Origin: UBA4416 sp035439445
GTDB taxonomy: Bacteria; Bacteroidota; Bacteroidia; B-17B0; Aurantibacillaceae
DNA length: 64,000 bases
Direction of reading: 5' to 3'
Assembly (NCBI GenBank): GCA_035439445.1
Contig: DAORKG010000009.1
Location: 35,225-99,224 of the forward strand
Below, one piece after another: positions 27,101 to 34,753 of the stretch (the first letter of the stretch is position 1; every line of letters begins with the position of its first letter). The notes beneath the pieces were generated by a model. The model ran no database searches and was not told the origin of the DNA. It worked only from the letters and a program-made list of their open reading frames with translations. The position numbers and the translations under genes are program-made.

Positions 27101-29105
27101 CAGAAGCAACAACAACGGGTAGAGGTCGAACAGGAACCGTAATAACGGCAGTACCTGTACAACCAGCTGTTGTACTTGTTGCTGTATAAGATGTTGTTGA
27201 ACTAGGAGAAACTGTTAATGGTGCATTAGCAGAAGTTCCTGTACTCCATGAGTAGGCATTCATTCCTGTTGGAAGTGATAATGTTGTGCTTTCTCCTTGA
27301 CATAAGTATGGTTTACTTGATAATATCCCGAAAGAACCTGCTCCAAATGTAACTTTTATTTGATCTGAAGCTGAACATGCGCCATTAGGACTGGTAACAT
27401 TAACTTGATAATATGTTGAACCTGTAGACGCATATTGTGTTGGAATTGTTGAATATGTACTACTAGTTGCACCACTAATATTGCCAAAAGTAGGTGTACC
27501 TAATAAAAATACTGTACCGGTTTGAACCTGCCACTGATAAGTTCCTCCTCCAGAGGCACTCATTGATAATGGTAAACCAGAACACATTAAAACATCTGGA
27601 CCTAAATTTACTACAGGTTGATTTTCAACAAATACTGTAACAACATCAGTTGCTGTGCATGCACCTTGAGTAACAGTTAATGTGTAGGTAGTGGTTTGTG
27701 TTGGTGCTACACTTGGTGATTGCCCTGTAGATCCATCGCTCCAATTATAAATACTTCCAGCTGCCCCGCCAGAACCATTTAATGTAACACTAGAATAATT
27801 ATAGCCTATTCCTAATAATCCAGGTGATTTACAATTGTATTTATCTGGACCAGCATTTGCCGTAGGTGTTTGTCCTAATGTTATAACGTAGTTTACGTTC
27901 ATAGGATTACCACACATATCATTCATAGATGTTCCTGCTCCAGTATTTAATACACTTAATGTATAAGTTGTTGGTGTTCCTGCAACGGCAGTAAGGGCTG
28001 GGCTAACAGAAAGTTGAACATGATTAGTTTTGCCCCCATTACAATAATTGTTAAGCATTGTAAACGCATGACCGGGCATACTAAAATCACCTATTTGTAA
28101 AGTTGTGCAATTAATCCATTCTGAAAAATACACATCTAAAACAGTTGTATTTGTACAGCCGTTTCCTGTAACATAAGTAATAGTTGGAGGGATATTATCT
28201 GTAATGGCTACGGATGATGCTTCATTTTGAAACTGTAAAGTATACCCATCATTTGAACCACCATAAAAATTAATACAAATTGCATATTGTCTGCCAACTG
28301 TTACTGTAGGTCTTGTGCATAATAAACTACCAGACGAACCTTCTGATGCAGAAGCACCACCAGAAGCGGCTCCAGTATTACCATGAGTTGCCGAATAATT
28401 ACATAATACTTGAGTTTTTGAACTACAACCATTTGTAATATCCCATACAACAAAATCATAATCTGTTGAACCTGATGGTATAATTAAAAAATCTAATGGA
28501 CCAGTAGATTGAGGTGTAAACGTGTACCAAACAGATCCTCCAGATCCTGTTCCTCCATAGCAACTTCCAGAATCATCATTTATTGAACCTATATCAACAT
28601 ATTGAGAAGCACTCACGATAGCTGTATTATTGGCACATAAGGGAATTGCTTGAGGGCAATCACTTTCGGGAGCAGATTGAACGGTTGGATTTTTAACAAT
28701 ATTACTTGTTTTTAATACACCTCGCCAGCCTCTTCCAATTGCATTTGACGAAGATGGAATATATTCAATAGTAATATTTTGAGCTTTAAAATTCCATGGC
28801 TTATCTTGAGATCTAAATGATCCAAGTAATGTTCCGTTTATTGAGGTTCCATCATAAATTTTTAAAACAGCATCGTATGGAATATTAAAATCTGTGAAAT
28901 ATAATTCTAAAATTCCATTAGTACCTTTAAATGTTGTAACGTTTGCTGTATTGCTAACATTATGATTTTGACCACCATCATCAAAAATTATACCTTCTGA
29001 TAAATTAATAGTTTTATTACTATTCATTAAATAAGAGTTTTGTGCCTTTGATTTAATTGTAGAAAGCAACATGCACACAACTAGACATTGAATAAAAAAT
29101 TTCAT
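21195..29105 (-). CDS. Giant T9SS-secreted adhesin with CUB-like, C-type lectin and Ig-like repeats
   Basis: The 2,636-residue protein has a signal peptide (to about AQ21-22), a CUB-like domain in the first 130 residues (FDDGG, LELYFTDFNIPYDAVLKIYDG), and a Cys-containing beta domain with SVWYTFTPQ. Many Ig-like repeats of about 76-79 residues follow, marked by YTWSP and YTV; seven consecutive ones share ICxGQQTATL. A C-type lectin domain is embedded mid-protein, with the Ca2+/sugar-binding motifs EPNN and WNDLNC. The last 90 residues (IPNAFTPNGD, YDRWGHLVF, GWDGT, GVYVYQAEI) are the gliding-motility-associated type B sorting domain, so export is by T9SS. It is probably a surface adhesin binding sugars or a matrix. 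It is transcribed alone and ends at a bidirectional terminator. Confidence 0.92.
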   Translation of the reverse strand: MKFFIQCLVVCMLLSTIKSKAQNSYLMNSNKTINLSEGIIFDDGGQNHNVSNTANVTTFKGTNGILELYFTDFNIPYDAVLKIYDGTSINGTLLGSFRSQDKPWNFKAQNITIEYIPSSSNAIGRGWRGVLKTSNIVKNPTVQSAPESDCPQAIPLCANNTAIVSASQYVDIGSINDDSGSCYGGTGSGGSVWYTFTPQSTGPLDFLIIPSGSTDYDFVVWDITNGCSSKTQVLCNYSATHGNTGAASGGASASEGSSGSLLCTRPTVTVGRQYAICINFYGGSNDGYTLQFQNEASSVAITDNIPPTITYVTGNGCTNTTVLDVYFSEWINCTTLQIGDFSMPGHAFTMLNNYCNGGKTNHVQLSVSPALTAVAGTPTTYTLSVLNTGAGTSMNDMCGNPMNVNYVITLGQTPTANAGPDKYNCKSPGLLGIGYNYSSVTLNGSGGAAGSIYNWSDGSTGQSPSVAPTQTTTYTLTVTQGACTATDVVTVFVENQPVVNLGPDVLMCSGLPLSMSASGGGTYQWQVQTGTVFLLGTPTFGNISGATSSTYSTIPTQYASTGSTYYQVNVTSPNGACSASDQIKVTFGAGSFGILSSKPYLCQGESTTLSLPTGMNAYSWSTGTSANAPLTVSPSSTTSYTATSTTAGCTGTAVITVPVRPLPVVVASATPSAICIGNTATLSATPTGSNATITENFESANGFTFVNGANNKWYWGTAAFASGTKGIYIGTAATNNNYDIGNAFTPKTATNHAYKDYTISSYCTSDFSFKWKNSGQAGQAELTVWLVPNTFVPTAGTAITAGAGNILLGGPYYGQTTYQSVTYNLNSYVGQTARIVFQWVNTGAALISGPTVSNPAASIDDVVFNESLTYSYNWNSLPSGLGATTLSLTVTPTVTTAYSVTVTRCDGCSNSASVPLTVLPAAAALTVSPTSTICPGQTTTLTVSGGTSYTWSPSTTLSSSNGSSVTANPTLTTIYTVSSTACGGSINSNTVQVIVNGVPPVIGAINGSTVICPNSTSITYSVSNIANTNYTWSVPPSATITSTPTNSNAITVNFGAAAGTISVSAVNACGTSTASLVVGINPPITLTVTPNTSTICVGSSVTLSASGATNYTWSPSNSLSSANGISVVASPTTNTTYTIVGATGTCTGSTTANISMGGALTLTVTPTNTSVCAGTPVILSASGATNYTWSPSATLSSANGSSVTATPISNTTYTVIGASGTCTGSATANISMSAALTLTLSSNTPTVCPGGSALLDANGATTYTWFPSATLSSANGSNVTASPLAGTTYTVLGSTGTCTGVATISVGIGVCVSSACNLNAIRSALTSAGNIELLGMNNTCSLYFINPQFMTGPQAQAYAQSFGANLISVQSSAENADLVQALSNQGFAGQVIWIGYSDATNEGTFTWYDGSSVSYTNWAPGEPNNAGDEDCTQIYPDGSWNDLNCSGYNSLSIIEVNICPQVTVTTPTIHCPGTNVTLNASTLLGSPGYTYTWVQSGTETFTNTSAPGNTNQITVTSMGANTFTVYSEDRYSCPQFAIANLSVYATPTITANSATICVGQQTATLTASGATTYSWIPGTGLSATSGAVVTGTPSSTQNYTVIGMDANGCMNGTITTIAVNPLPTITVNSATICEGQQTATLVVNGANSYSWSPSAGLNSTFSSTVSSNPSATQIYTIVGSDINGCTANITSTVTVNTLPTVSVNSSTICSGQQTATLIASGAKTYSWIPGNNLSSTTGTLVTGTPTISQNYTVVGTDINGCYSTTTTAITVNSLPFITTNTASICAGQQTATLTANGANTYTWSPGTGLSATTGTAVTGTPVTTQTYTLSGTDVNGCIGNTTTTITVNTLPTITVNSASICIGQQTATLTANGADTYTWNPTSDLSAGTGSLVTGTPSITQTYTVTGTDVNGCFNSNTTTITVNPLPTISANSATICVGQQTATLTATGASTYSWIPGTGLSATTGSLVTGTPTTTQQYTVAGMDINGCINGTITAITVNPLPTVTVNSATICVGQQTATLTANGATTYSWIPGTGLSATTGSVVTGTPTVTQQYTVAGMDTNGCINGTVTAITVNPLPTLVTSPNTTVCPSSTNTLSTTGANTYTWTPNIFLNTNTASSVICTPSVTTSYTIDATSVDGCTNSTSLTITVNNTVVVTASATTPTICPASTTSLNANGATSYTWSPSASLSSPNGATVTSSTPITETYTVIGATGTCTNSAQVVVTVTTNPVVSVVASPSVICSGSTSSLTASGASTYTWSPVVTPISPNGSVVSSTPNTTTIYNITGASTLGCLGTTSTTITVVPTPTVSAIANPLTICAGKISTLTAIGATNYTWSPSGSISNVNSGVTNANPAFTTTYTVLGSNGTAPNLCFSSNTVQVLVIQNPTITTSPEQVICEGKSTLIYANGALSYTWSPSAGVSDIHDSTTYVNPAGSGVFIYTVTGTNNNCTSSSTVQVTVNPLPIVYAGLDTTINIDNTVTLAGTGNTQVGFINPSDGSALECNYCSTITVNPQNNTCYTLEGINQFGCRATDVVCVYVTKDWNVYIPNAFTPNGDTKNEIFIPMGYAISEIKLTIYDRWGHLVFKSHDETIGWDGTKNGKLCEQGVYVYQAEITAMSGEKVIKTGHVTLLSRVK
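22876..24471 (-). repeat. Seven tandem 228-bp coding repeats in the adhesin gene
   Basis: The conserved GTTTG(C/T)TGTCC word, which encodes part of GQQTA, starts at 23053, 23281, 23509, 23737, 23965, 24193 and 24421. Every step is exactly 228 bp, or 76 codons. The copies differ at many bases, often silently, so length is held more tightly than sequence. Confidence 0.92.
25180..25860 (-). repeat. Three further 228-bp coding repeats in the adhesin gene
   Basis: The GATGGA word before the conserved Trp codon starts at 25303, 25531 and 25759, again with 228-bp steps. These encode the CVG/CAG/CPG ... LSSANG subfamily, distinct from the GQQTATL subfamily, and the lectin domain lies between the two arrays. 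Outer limits are approximate. Confidence 0.8.
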
Positions 29106-29317
29106 CTCAATTTTGTTTGTAGGATTGTAAGTATTGCTTTAAAAATACCAATTAAAATCCAAACTTATGGCAGAATCTGATTAAGATTCTTATTTGAGTA
29201 TGTAAAGAGGTATTATAAATTAGGGAATAATTATTATTAATTATATAACTTAAAACTAAATCAAATTAGTAATCTGTAAAACCTTTAAAAAACACACTTT
29301 TTCTTTTGTTACATTAC

Positions 29318-29325
29318 TATATTTG
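29318..29325 (+). promoter_or_regulatory. Predicted -7 element of the polysaccharide deacetylase gene
   Basis: TATATTTG is an exact match to TAnnTTTG, 66 nt before the ATG. A TTTG at 29305-29308 is too close to be a normal -33 box. Confidence 0.4.
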
Positions 29326-29353
29326 TTGTTTTATAAGGAAAAATAATATTTTA

Positions 29354-29377
29354 GATTGATTTATGAATAAATCAATC
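29354..29377 (+). promoter_or_regulatory. 24-nt palindrome before the polysaccharide deacetylase gene
   Basis: GATTGATTTAT and ATAAATCAATC are perfect 11-nt arms around GA, 14 nt before the ATG. It may be an operator or, in the mRNA, a hairpin close to the ribosome-binding region. An ATG inside it (29363) opens a 10-codon reading (MNKSITKIKL) whose TGA overlaps the start codon of the gene. Confidence 0.5.
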
Positions 29378-29391
29378 ACAAAAATTAAATT

Positions 29392-30003
29392 ATGAAATTA
29401 TTGGTCAGGCCCCCACAATTATTAAGAAGCTTTTACAAAGGTTCTTTATGGCGAATGAATAAAACCGAACCCTGTATTTATTTAACTTTTGATGATGGAC
29501 CCATACCGGAATTAACCCCTTGGGTTTTAGATACATTAAAGCACTACAACGTAAAAGCTACTTTTTTTTGTGTTGGAGATAATATTACCAAAAATCCGGA
29601 AATATTTGAAAGAATAAAAAGTGATGGACATCAGGTTGGAAATCACACCTTTAATCATCTGAAAGGATGGAAGGTAAAGCATTCTGAATACATTGAAAAT
29701 GTTGAAAAATGTGAAGAATTGACCAAATCTAATTTATTTAGACCGCCTTATGGGAGGATAAAAAAAAATCAGTTTAATACACTTGTCAAAAATTATAGAA
29801 TGGTTTTTTGGGATGTTTTAAGTTATGATTACGATGCTTTGGTTTCATCTAAAAAATGTTTAGATAATAGTATAAAATATACCAGAAACGGAAGTATTAT
29901 TGTTTTTCATGATAACATAAAAGCCCAAAAAAATTTAAAATTTGCCCTTCCTCATTATATTGAACATTTTTTGAAATTAAATTATAAATTTGCAACGTTA
30001 TAA
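29392..30003 (+). CDS. Polysaccharide deacetylase family protein (NodB homology)
   Basis: These enzymes remove acetyl groups from N-acetylated sugars in polysaccharides or peptidoglycan. The 203-residue protein has the five NodB motifs: TFDDGP at 32-37 with the catalytic and metal Asp34/Asp35, H-T-F-N-H with His85 and His89 as metal ligands, RPPYGR at about 117-122, the WDVLSYDYD region, and VFHDN near the end. No signal peptide is seen, so it may be cytoplasmic or associated with the inner membrane. It is followed 10 nt later by a lipoprotein gene. Confidence 0.9.
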   Translation: MKLLVRPPQLLRSFYKGSLWRMNKTEPCIYLTFDDGPIPELTPWVLDTLKHYNVKATFFCVGDNITKNPEIFERIKSDGHQVGNHTFNHLKGWKVKHSEYIENVEKCEELTKSNLFRPPYGRIKKNQFNTLVKNYRMVFWDVLSYDYDALVSSKKCLDNSIKYTRNGSIIVFHDNIKAQKNLKFALPHYIEHFLKLNYKFATL

Positions 30004-30013
30004 TTTTATCGAA

Positions 30014-30361
30014 ATGAAGTTTTTATACTATATACTGTTCTTATTTGCAATTGGATTCGTTTCATGTAAAACAAGTACTGCCGAAAAAACAGAAACTTTT
30101 AAAGTATGGGGTAATTGTGAAAAATGCAAAGCAACTATCGAAAAAGCTGTTAGTGTTGATGGGGTTATCGAAAAGAACTGGAGCCCTGAGTCTACATTGA
30201 TGACGGTGAAATTTGATACTACAAAAATTACTTTGGATGGTATTGAACAACTTGTTGCAAAAGCAGGATATGATAATGACGGTTACTATGGTGATGACTA
30301 CGCTTATGGCAAACTAGAAGCATGTTGCCAATACGAACGCAAGCCATTTGAATTGAAGTAG
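30014..30361 (+). CDS. HMA-domain (heavy-metal-binding) lipoprotein
   Basis: The 115-residue protein from ATG 30014 has a lipobox IGFVSC with Cys18, then a heavy-metal-associated fold with GNCEKC (Cys35, Cys38), as in CopZ-like or MerP-like chaperones, and the usual second half (TLMTVKFDTTKITLDGIEQLV, AGYDN). A C-terminal ACCQYERK segment adds two cysteines. It probably binds copper or another soft metal at the envelope, or works in its delivery. No P-type ATPase is adjacent. Confidence 0.85.
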   Translation: MKFLYYILFLFAIGFVSCKTSTAEKTETFKVWGNCEKCKATIEKAVSVDGVIEKNWSPESTLMTVKFDTTKITLDGIEQLVAKAGYDNDGYYGDDYAYGKLEACCQYERKPFELK

Positions 30362-30403
30362 TATCCCTTCTTTTTTCATTTATTTTCTTTACCTTCATTG
30401 AAT

Positions 30404-31669
30404 ATGAATTTCCTCAAAATTTTATATTCGTTATTTATAGCTGTCGTTTTAGTAGCTTGTGCTTCTCAAAAGGTAAATCAATCTAGCAACGATCGTCTTT
30501 ATAAAAAGGGAAATAATGAGTTGAACTCAAAATATACAGTTTATCATATAAATGATAGCGTGAGTCAGTTGTTTTACGAACTATCAAATGATGTTTTGAT
30601 TTACAAAAAAACAGATACCAGCAATTACTTTTATTGTGATGTGAAATTGCAGTTACAAGTAAAGTTGGAAGATAAATTAGATCAAATTATTAATACAGAG
30701 TCTATAAAAATTATAGATAGACAAACAGACGCAATCACAAAATATTTAAACGGTAGTATTTATTTTAAATTAAAAAAAGATCATAATTATTATATCGATA
30801 TCAATGTAATTGATAATCATAAAAAAACAATTTATCATCATAATTTATACTCTAATAAGGAGAGTGTGAATTCTCGTCAAAATTTTTTAGTTTATAATTC
30901 CAGACAAGAGGTATTATTCAATTCTTACTATAAGCCTGACGATGTGGTTTATATTCAATCTTTCAGAAATAAAGAAAAGTTATACGAAGTAGACTTTTTT
31001 AAGGCTAACTTCAGATTAGCACTTCCGCCTTTTTCGGTTGAACCAATGCAACATTTTTCATACAAGCCCGATTCAACATTTAGTGTTTACGAAAAAAATG
31101 GATTGATTGAATTAGCTCTTCCACAAAAAGGATTTTTTCATTTAAAAACAAATAATGCAACTAAGGAAGGTGTAACGTTTTATGTTTATGAATCTTCTTA
31201 TCCAAAAATTAAGAACACCGAACAAATGATAATGGCTACACGTTATATCATGGCAAAAAAAGAATTTGATAATTGCATGATTTCCGAAGACAAAAAGGCT
31301 GCCATTGATAAATTTTGGGTTGATATTGGAGGTAGCAATGAGAGGGCTAAAGAGTTGATAAAAAAATATTATGGTAGGGTGCAAGAGTCCAATAAACTAT
31401 TTTCAAGTTTTCAGGAAGGATGGAAGACAGATAGAGGAATGATATATATTGTATTTGGTGCTCCGAATAATGTTTCTAAAAGAAAAAATGGTGAGATATG
31501 GACTTACGGAGAAGTTGGGAACCCTAGCTCGTTAGTTTTTATATTTACCAAAGTTATAAATCCATTTACGGATAATGATTATTACCTAGAAAGAAGTGAG
31601 GTATTTAAAGCTCCTTGGTATGAAGCAGTAGATATGTGGCGTCAGGGAAGAATTTATTTAGATAACTAG
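30404..31669 (+). CDS. GWxTD-domain lipoprotein
   Basis: The 421-residue protein from ATG 30404 (MNFLKILYS) has a lipoprotein signal with VLVAC, so Cys19 is lipidated. The C-terminal region has FQEGWKTDRG, the GWxTD motif that names the family, then MIYIVFGAPN and EIWTYGE. The function of this Bacteroidota/Acidobacteria family is unknown. The N-terminal two-thirds is beta-rich. Its TAG stop directly touches the stop codon of the convergent CNNM-type gene. Confidence 0.85.
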   Translation: MNFLKILYSLFIAVVLVACASQKVNQSSNDRLYKKGNNELNSKYTVYHINDSVSQLFYELSNDVLIYKKTDTSNYFYCDVKLQLQVKLEDKLDQIINTESIKIIDRQTDAITKYLNGSIYFKLKKDHNYYIDINVIDNHKKTIYHHNLYSNKESVNSRQNFLVYNSRQEVLFNSYYKPDDVVYIQSFRNKEKLYEVDFFKANFRLALPPFSVEPMQHFSYKPDSTFSVYEKNGLIELALPQKGFFHLKTNNATKEGVTFYVYESSYPKIKNTEQMIMATRYIMAKKEFDNCMISEDKKAAIDKFWVDIGGSNERAKELIKKYYGRVQESNKLFSSFQEGWKTDRGMIYIVFGAPNNVSKRKNGEIWTYGEVGNPSSLVFIFTKVINPFTDNDYYLERSEVFKAPWYEAVDMWRQGRIYLDN

Positions 31670-32968
31670 TTATTCTACTTTATCAGTTTCTAAAACTCTT
31701 AATTTTACAGTTTCAACAGTTTGTTTTTTCCTTTGTAAAATGGTGATTTCGTAACCGCCATATTGTCTTTTTTCATTTACTCCAGGTATTCTGCCCCATA
31801 AAAAATTTATCAGTCCGGATATGGTTTCATATTTCGGACTTTCAGGTAATGCCATAGGTAAAGATTCATTTACATCGCCAATGCTGCTATGAGCATTTAC
31901 AATATATTCTGTTTCACTTTTCTTTTCTACTGTTGGTTTTTCCTCATCATGTTCATCCTGAATTTCGCCTACCAGTTCTTCAATAATATCTTCCATGGTA
32001 ACAATGCCGGCGGTTGCACCAAACTCATTGGTAACAATCGCTATTTGCATGTGTAGTTTCTGAAAATCGCGCAGTAAATCGTTAATTTTCATGGTTTCAG
32101 GAACAAAATGAGCAGGGCGCATAATGTCTTTAATCGTTCTGAATTTTTTGGAGATTAATTCTTTGAATAAATCTTTTGCATAAATAACTCCTATGATATT
32201 ATCAATATCGCCCAAATAAATTGGATAACGAGAGAATCCTTCTTCTGATATTTTTTGAACAATTCCTTCTTTATCTAATGCTTCAATATCTATAGCGGTT
32301 ACACGATTTTGAGGAACCATAATTTGTTTCACAATACGGTCATCAAAATCAAATACATTTTGAATCAACTCATTTTCGCTAGGCTTAATAGCGCCACCTT
32401 CCTCACTTTCTGTTAATATTAAGCGTAATTCTTCCTCTGTATGTACTTCTTCTTCTCCAACTTTTTTAATACCCATCATTCTTAAAAACATGTTGGAAGA
32501 TTGATTTAGTAGCCAAATAAAAGGTGCAAATACAAAATAAAATATGCGCATTGGCCAAGAGATAAACAAAGTCATCTCTAACGGATATTTAATACCAAAC
32601 ATTTTAGGAACTTGTTCTCCTATGGTAATGTGGAAAAAAGTAATTAAAGTAAAGGCAATAGGTATGGTAACAACATGTGGGTTAACATCAATGTTCATTT
32701 TTACAAAAAGGTCGCCTACAATTTCACTCATCACGTGTTCACCAAAGGCACCTAAGCCTAAACTCGCCAAAGTAATACCAAGTTGTGTAGCCGATAAATA
32801 GGAATCTAATTTTTCTACTAGCTGTTGAGCAACCTTTGCTCTTTTACTTCCTTTTTGAGCCAATAAATCTATTTGAGAGGAACGAACTTTAACAAGAGCA
32901 AATTCAGCAGCAACAAAAAAACCGTTTAATAAAACTAATAAAAAAGTAAGAAATAAATCTGTTAACAT
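31670..32968 (-). CDS. CNNM/CorC-type membrane protein (hemolysin family)
   Basis: The 432-residue protein has an N-terminal DUF21 membrane domain (about 1-200, with FFVAAEFALVKVRSSQ and ATQLGITLASLGLGA), a CBS pair at about 205-330 with the typical IMVPQNRVTAID entry, and a C-terminal CorC/HlyC domain. Relatives include YfjD, CorB/CorC and CNNM, linked to Mg2+ or Co2+ export or homeostasis; the historical name hemolysin is misleading. GldE of gliding motility is a relative, but the neighbours give no reason to call it GldE. Confidence 0.9.
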   Translation of the reverse strand: MLTDLFLTFLLVLLNGFFVAAEFALVKVRSSQIDLLAQKGSKRAKVAQQLVEKLDSYLSATQLGITLASLGLGAFGEHVMSEIVGDLFVKMNIDVNPHVVTIPIAFTLITFFHITIGEQVPKMFGIKYPLEMTLFISWPMRIFYFVFAPFIWLLNQSSNMFLRMMGIKKVGEEEVHTEEELRLILTESEEGGAIKPSENELIQNVFDFDDRIVKQIMVPQNRVTAIDIEALDKEGIVQKISEEGFSRYPIYLGDIDNIIGVIYAKDLFKELISKKFRTIKDIMRPAHFVPETMKINDLLRDFQKLHMQIAIVTNEFGATAGIVTMEDIIEELVGEIQDEHDEEKPTVEKKSETEYIVNAHSSIGDVNESLPMALPESPKYETISGLINFLWGRIPGVNEKRQYGGYEITILQRKKQTVETVKLRVLETDKVE

Positions 32969-32988
32969 ATATAAGTAATAACCTTACA

Positions 32989-32996
32989 CAAATATA
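32989..32996 (-). promoter_or_regulatory. -7 element of the CNNM-type gene
   Basis: The minus strand reads TATATTTG, an exact TAnnTTTG match 20 nt before the ATG. Confidence 0.5.
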
Positions 32997-33035
32997 GCAA
33001 TAGAATCGGAGATAATAAAACTCCTTAAAATACAG

Positions 33036-33386
33036 CTATTTCAACTTCTTAGCTAATTCAGCTTCCTTAAACGAAATAGCTTGTTTTAAAAGTTCTATTT
33101 CTTCCATTAATTTTTGAGGGCTAGACTCTTCACCATCGTTCCATAATTTGTTGGTGAAATAAGGCTTTTCGTTGTAATTGATTTTAATGTTATTGTCTCT
33201 AAAGAAACTATATAATGGAACTTTTAAATTTTTGGAAATATCCTCTAGGTAACGTAATTCGAGCGTTTTATTAGCTAAACCTTCTTCTAATTGTTGTTCT
33301 GATAAGTTCAAATAATCAGCTAATTGGGTAAAGGTATAATTCTCTTTAACTAATATGTCTTCTATTTTTCTTCTCAAAGAGTTCAT
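33036..33386 (-). CDS. Small helix-turn-helix protein
   Basis: The 116-residue protein begins with an XRE-like helix-turn-helix (LVKENYTFTQLADYLNLSEQQLEEGLANKTLELRYLEDISKNLKV without the usual consensus in every position), followed by a linker and a C-terminal coiled-coil-like helix (QKLMEEIELLKQAISFKEAEL). It could be a DNA-binding regulator or a small structural partner. It lies 62 nt after rodA on the same strand and may be the last gene of the cell-shape operon. Confidence 0.75.
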   Translation of the reverse strand: MNSLRRKIEDILVKENYTFTQLADYLNLSEQQLEEGLANKTLELRYLEDISKNLKVPLYSFFRDNNIKINYNEKPYFTNKLWNDGEESSPQKLMEEIELLKQAISFKEAELAKKLK

Positions 33387-33448
33387 AATTCTAAGTTACA
33401 AATTTTAATAATATTAAGAGCAGTTACAAAATTGAATTTATTATCAAG

Positions 33449-34753
33449 CTAACGTAAAATAACTAACCTATTAGCGTCTAATTTTATAAAAATAAAGAGC
33501 AAAATTGTAAACGACCAAAGTGATGAACCTCCGTAACTAAAAAATGGCAGAGGAATACCAATTACAGGCATTAAACCAATTGTCATGCCAACATTAATAG
33601 CAAGGTGAAAAAATAATACAGAGGCAACACCATATCCATAAATACGACTGAAAGGAGAACGTTGCCTTTCGGCCATAAAAATGACTTTAATAATTAAAAA
33701 CAATTCAAGTATTATTACAACACTTGTACCTACAAAACCCCACTCTTCTCCAACTGTACAAAAAATAAAATCTGTGTCTTGTTCAGGAACAAAATCATAT
33801 TTTGTTTGAGTACCTTGTAAATATCCTTTACCCCAAAAGCCACCTGAACCAATAGCAATTTTTGCCTGATTAACATTATATCCTTCTTTTTTTAGGTTTA
33901 CGGTTCCTCTGCCTAGGAGTACATCAATTCTGGTTTTTTGGTGTTCTTCCAAGTGGTTATATACGTAGTTTGTACCCAACACAACTCCACTGGCCGTTGC
34001 AAAAATAAGACTTACAATAATGATGTTTTTTCTGGAACGCTTAATAAATAAAAATGCTATGGCGGCAATAATACCAAGTGCAATAATTAGTGTTTGAGAA
34101 TCGATAACTAGTGATAATACAAACAATAATGCAGAAAGCAAACCAAAAATCAAAAAGTTAACAGATAAACCTTCCCTATATAGTGTAATAATAAAAGCCA
34201 CAAATACAATAGCAAGTCCGGTTTCATCTTGTAATACTTTAATAATTAAAAGCGGTAAACCTAATATGATGGCAGCAATAAAAGTGTTTTTATAATTTTT
34301 GATTAAGTCTGTAAGCCTGTTTCTTCGAGATGTTTCTACTTCAATATTTACGTTACTCAAGTATTTTGCCAGAGCTAAGTTGGTAGCAAATTTCATAAAC
34401 TCAGCGGGCTGTATACCAAACGATCCAAATCTAAACCACGAACGGCTTCCTTTCACTTCTCTTCCTAGATAGGGAACGGCAATACATGCTAAAATTAAAA
34501 AAGCATAAAATAGGTAGGCAAAAACAGTATAAAATCCGGCATCAATAATCAGTATAAAAGTGGCAATAAAAAATGCACTGCCAATCCATACCAACTGCAT
34601 TCCGTACTTTTGGCTGGTATCAAAAATATTTTGATGTTCTTCGTTATATACAGCTGCATATATATTAAGCCATCCCATAAAAACGAGAATAACATAAATT
34701 AGCACAGCCACTTTATCTATACCGTAGAATAAACTATTTTCTTGCCTTCTCAA
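33449..34753 (-). CDS. rodA: Rod-shape glycosyltransferase RodA (SEDS family)
   Basis: RodA polymerises glycan strands of peptidoglycan during cell elongation, together with PBP2. The 434-residue protein has about ten membrane segments and SEDS hallmarks: GREVKGSRSWFRFGSFGIQPAEF, the loop FVPEQDTDFIF, and GIPLPFFSYGGSS near the end. The first codon is TTG, and it overlaps the TGA stop of mrdA, which fits translational coupling. It closes the mreBCD-mrdA-rodA series. Confidence 0.95.
   Translation of the reverse strand: MRRQENSLFYGIDKVAVLIYVILVFMGWLNIYAAVYNEEHQNIFDTSQKYGMQLVWIGSAFFIATFILIIDAGFYTVFAYLFYAFLILACIAVPYLGREVKGSRSWFRFGSFGIQPAEFMKFATNLALAKYLSNVNIEVETSRRNRLTDLIKNYKNTFIAAIILGLPLLIIKVLQDETGLAIVFVAFIITLYREGLSVNFLIFGLLSALLFVLSLVIDSQTLIIALGIIAAIAFLFIKRSRKNIIIVSLIFATASGVVLGTNYVYNHLEEHQKTRIDVLLGRGTVNLKKEGYNVNQAKIAIGSGGFWGKGYLQGTQTKYDFVPEQDTDFIFCTVGEEWGFVGTSVVIILELFLIIKVIFMAERQRSPFSRIYGYGVASVLFFHLAINVGMTIGLMPVIGIPLPFFSYGGSSLWSFTILLFIFIKLDANRLVILR

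Noticed and set aside
22267..27189. Several rightward open frames of 60-100 codons inside the adhesin gene
   Set aside because: They are antisense to repetitive coding sequence and reflect its low-complexity Val/Thr composition; they have no signal, homology or spacing of real genes.
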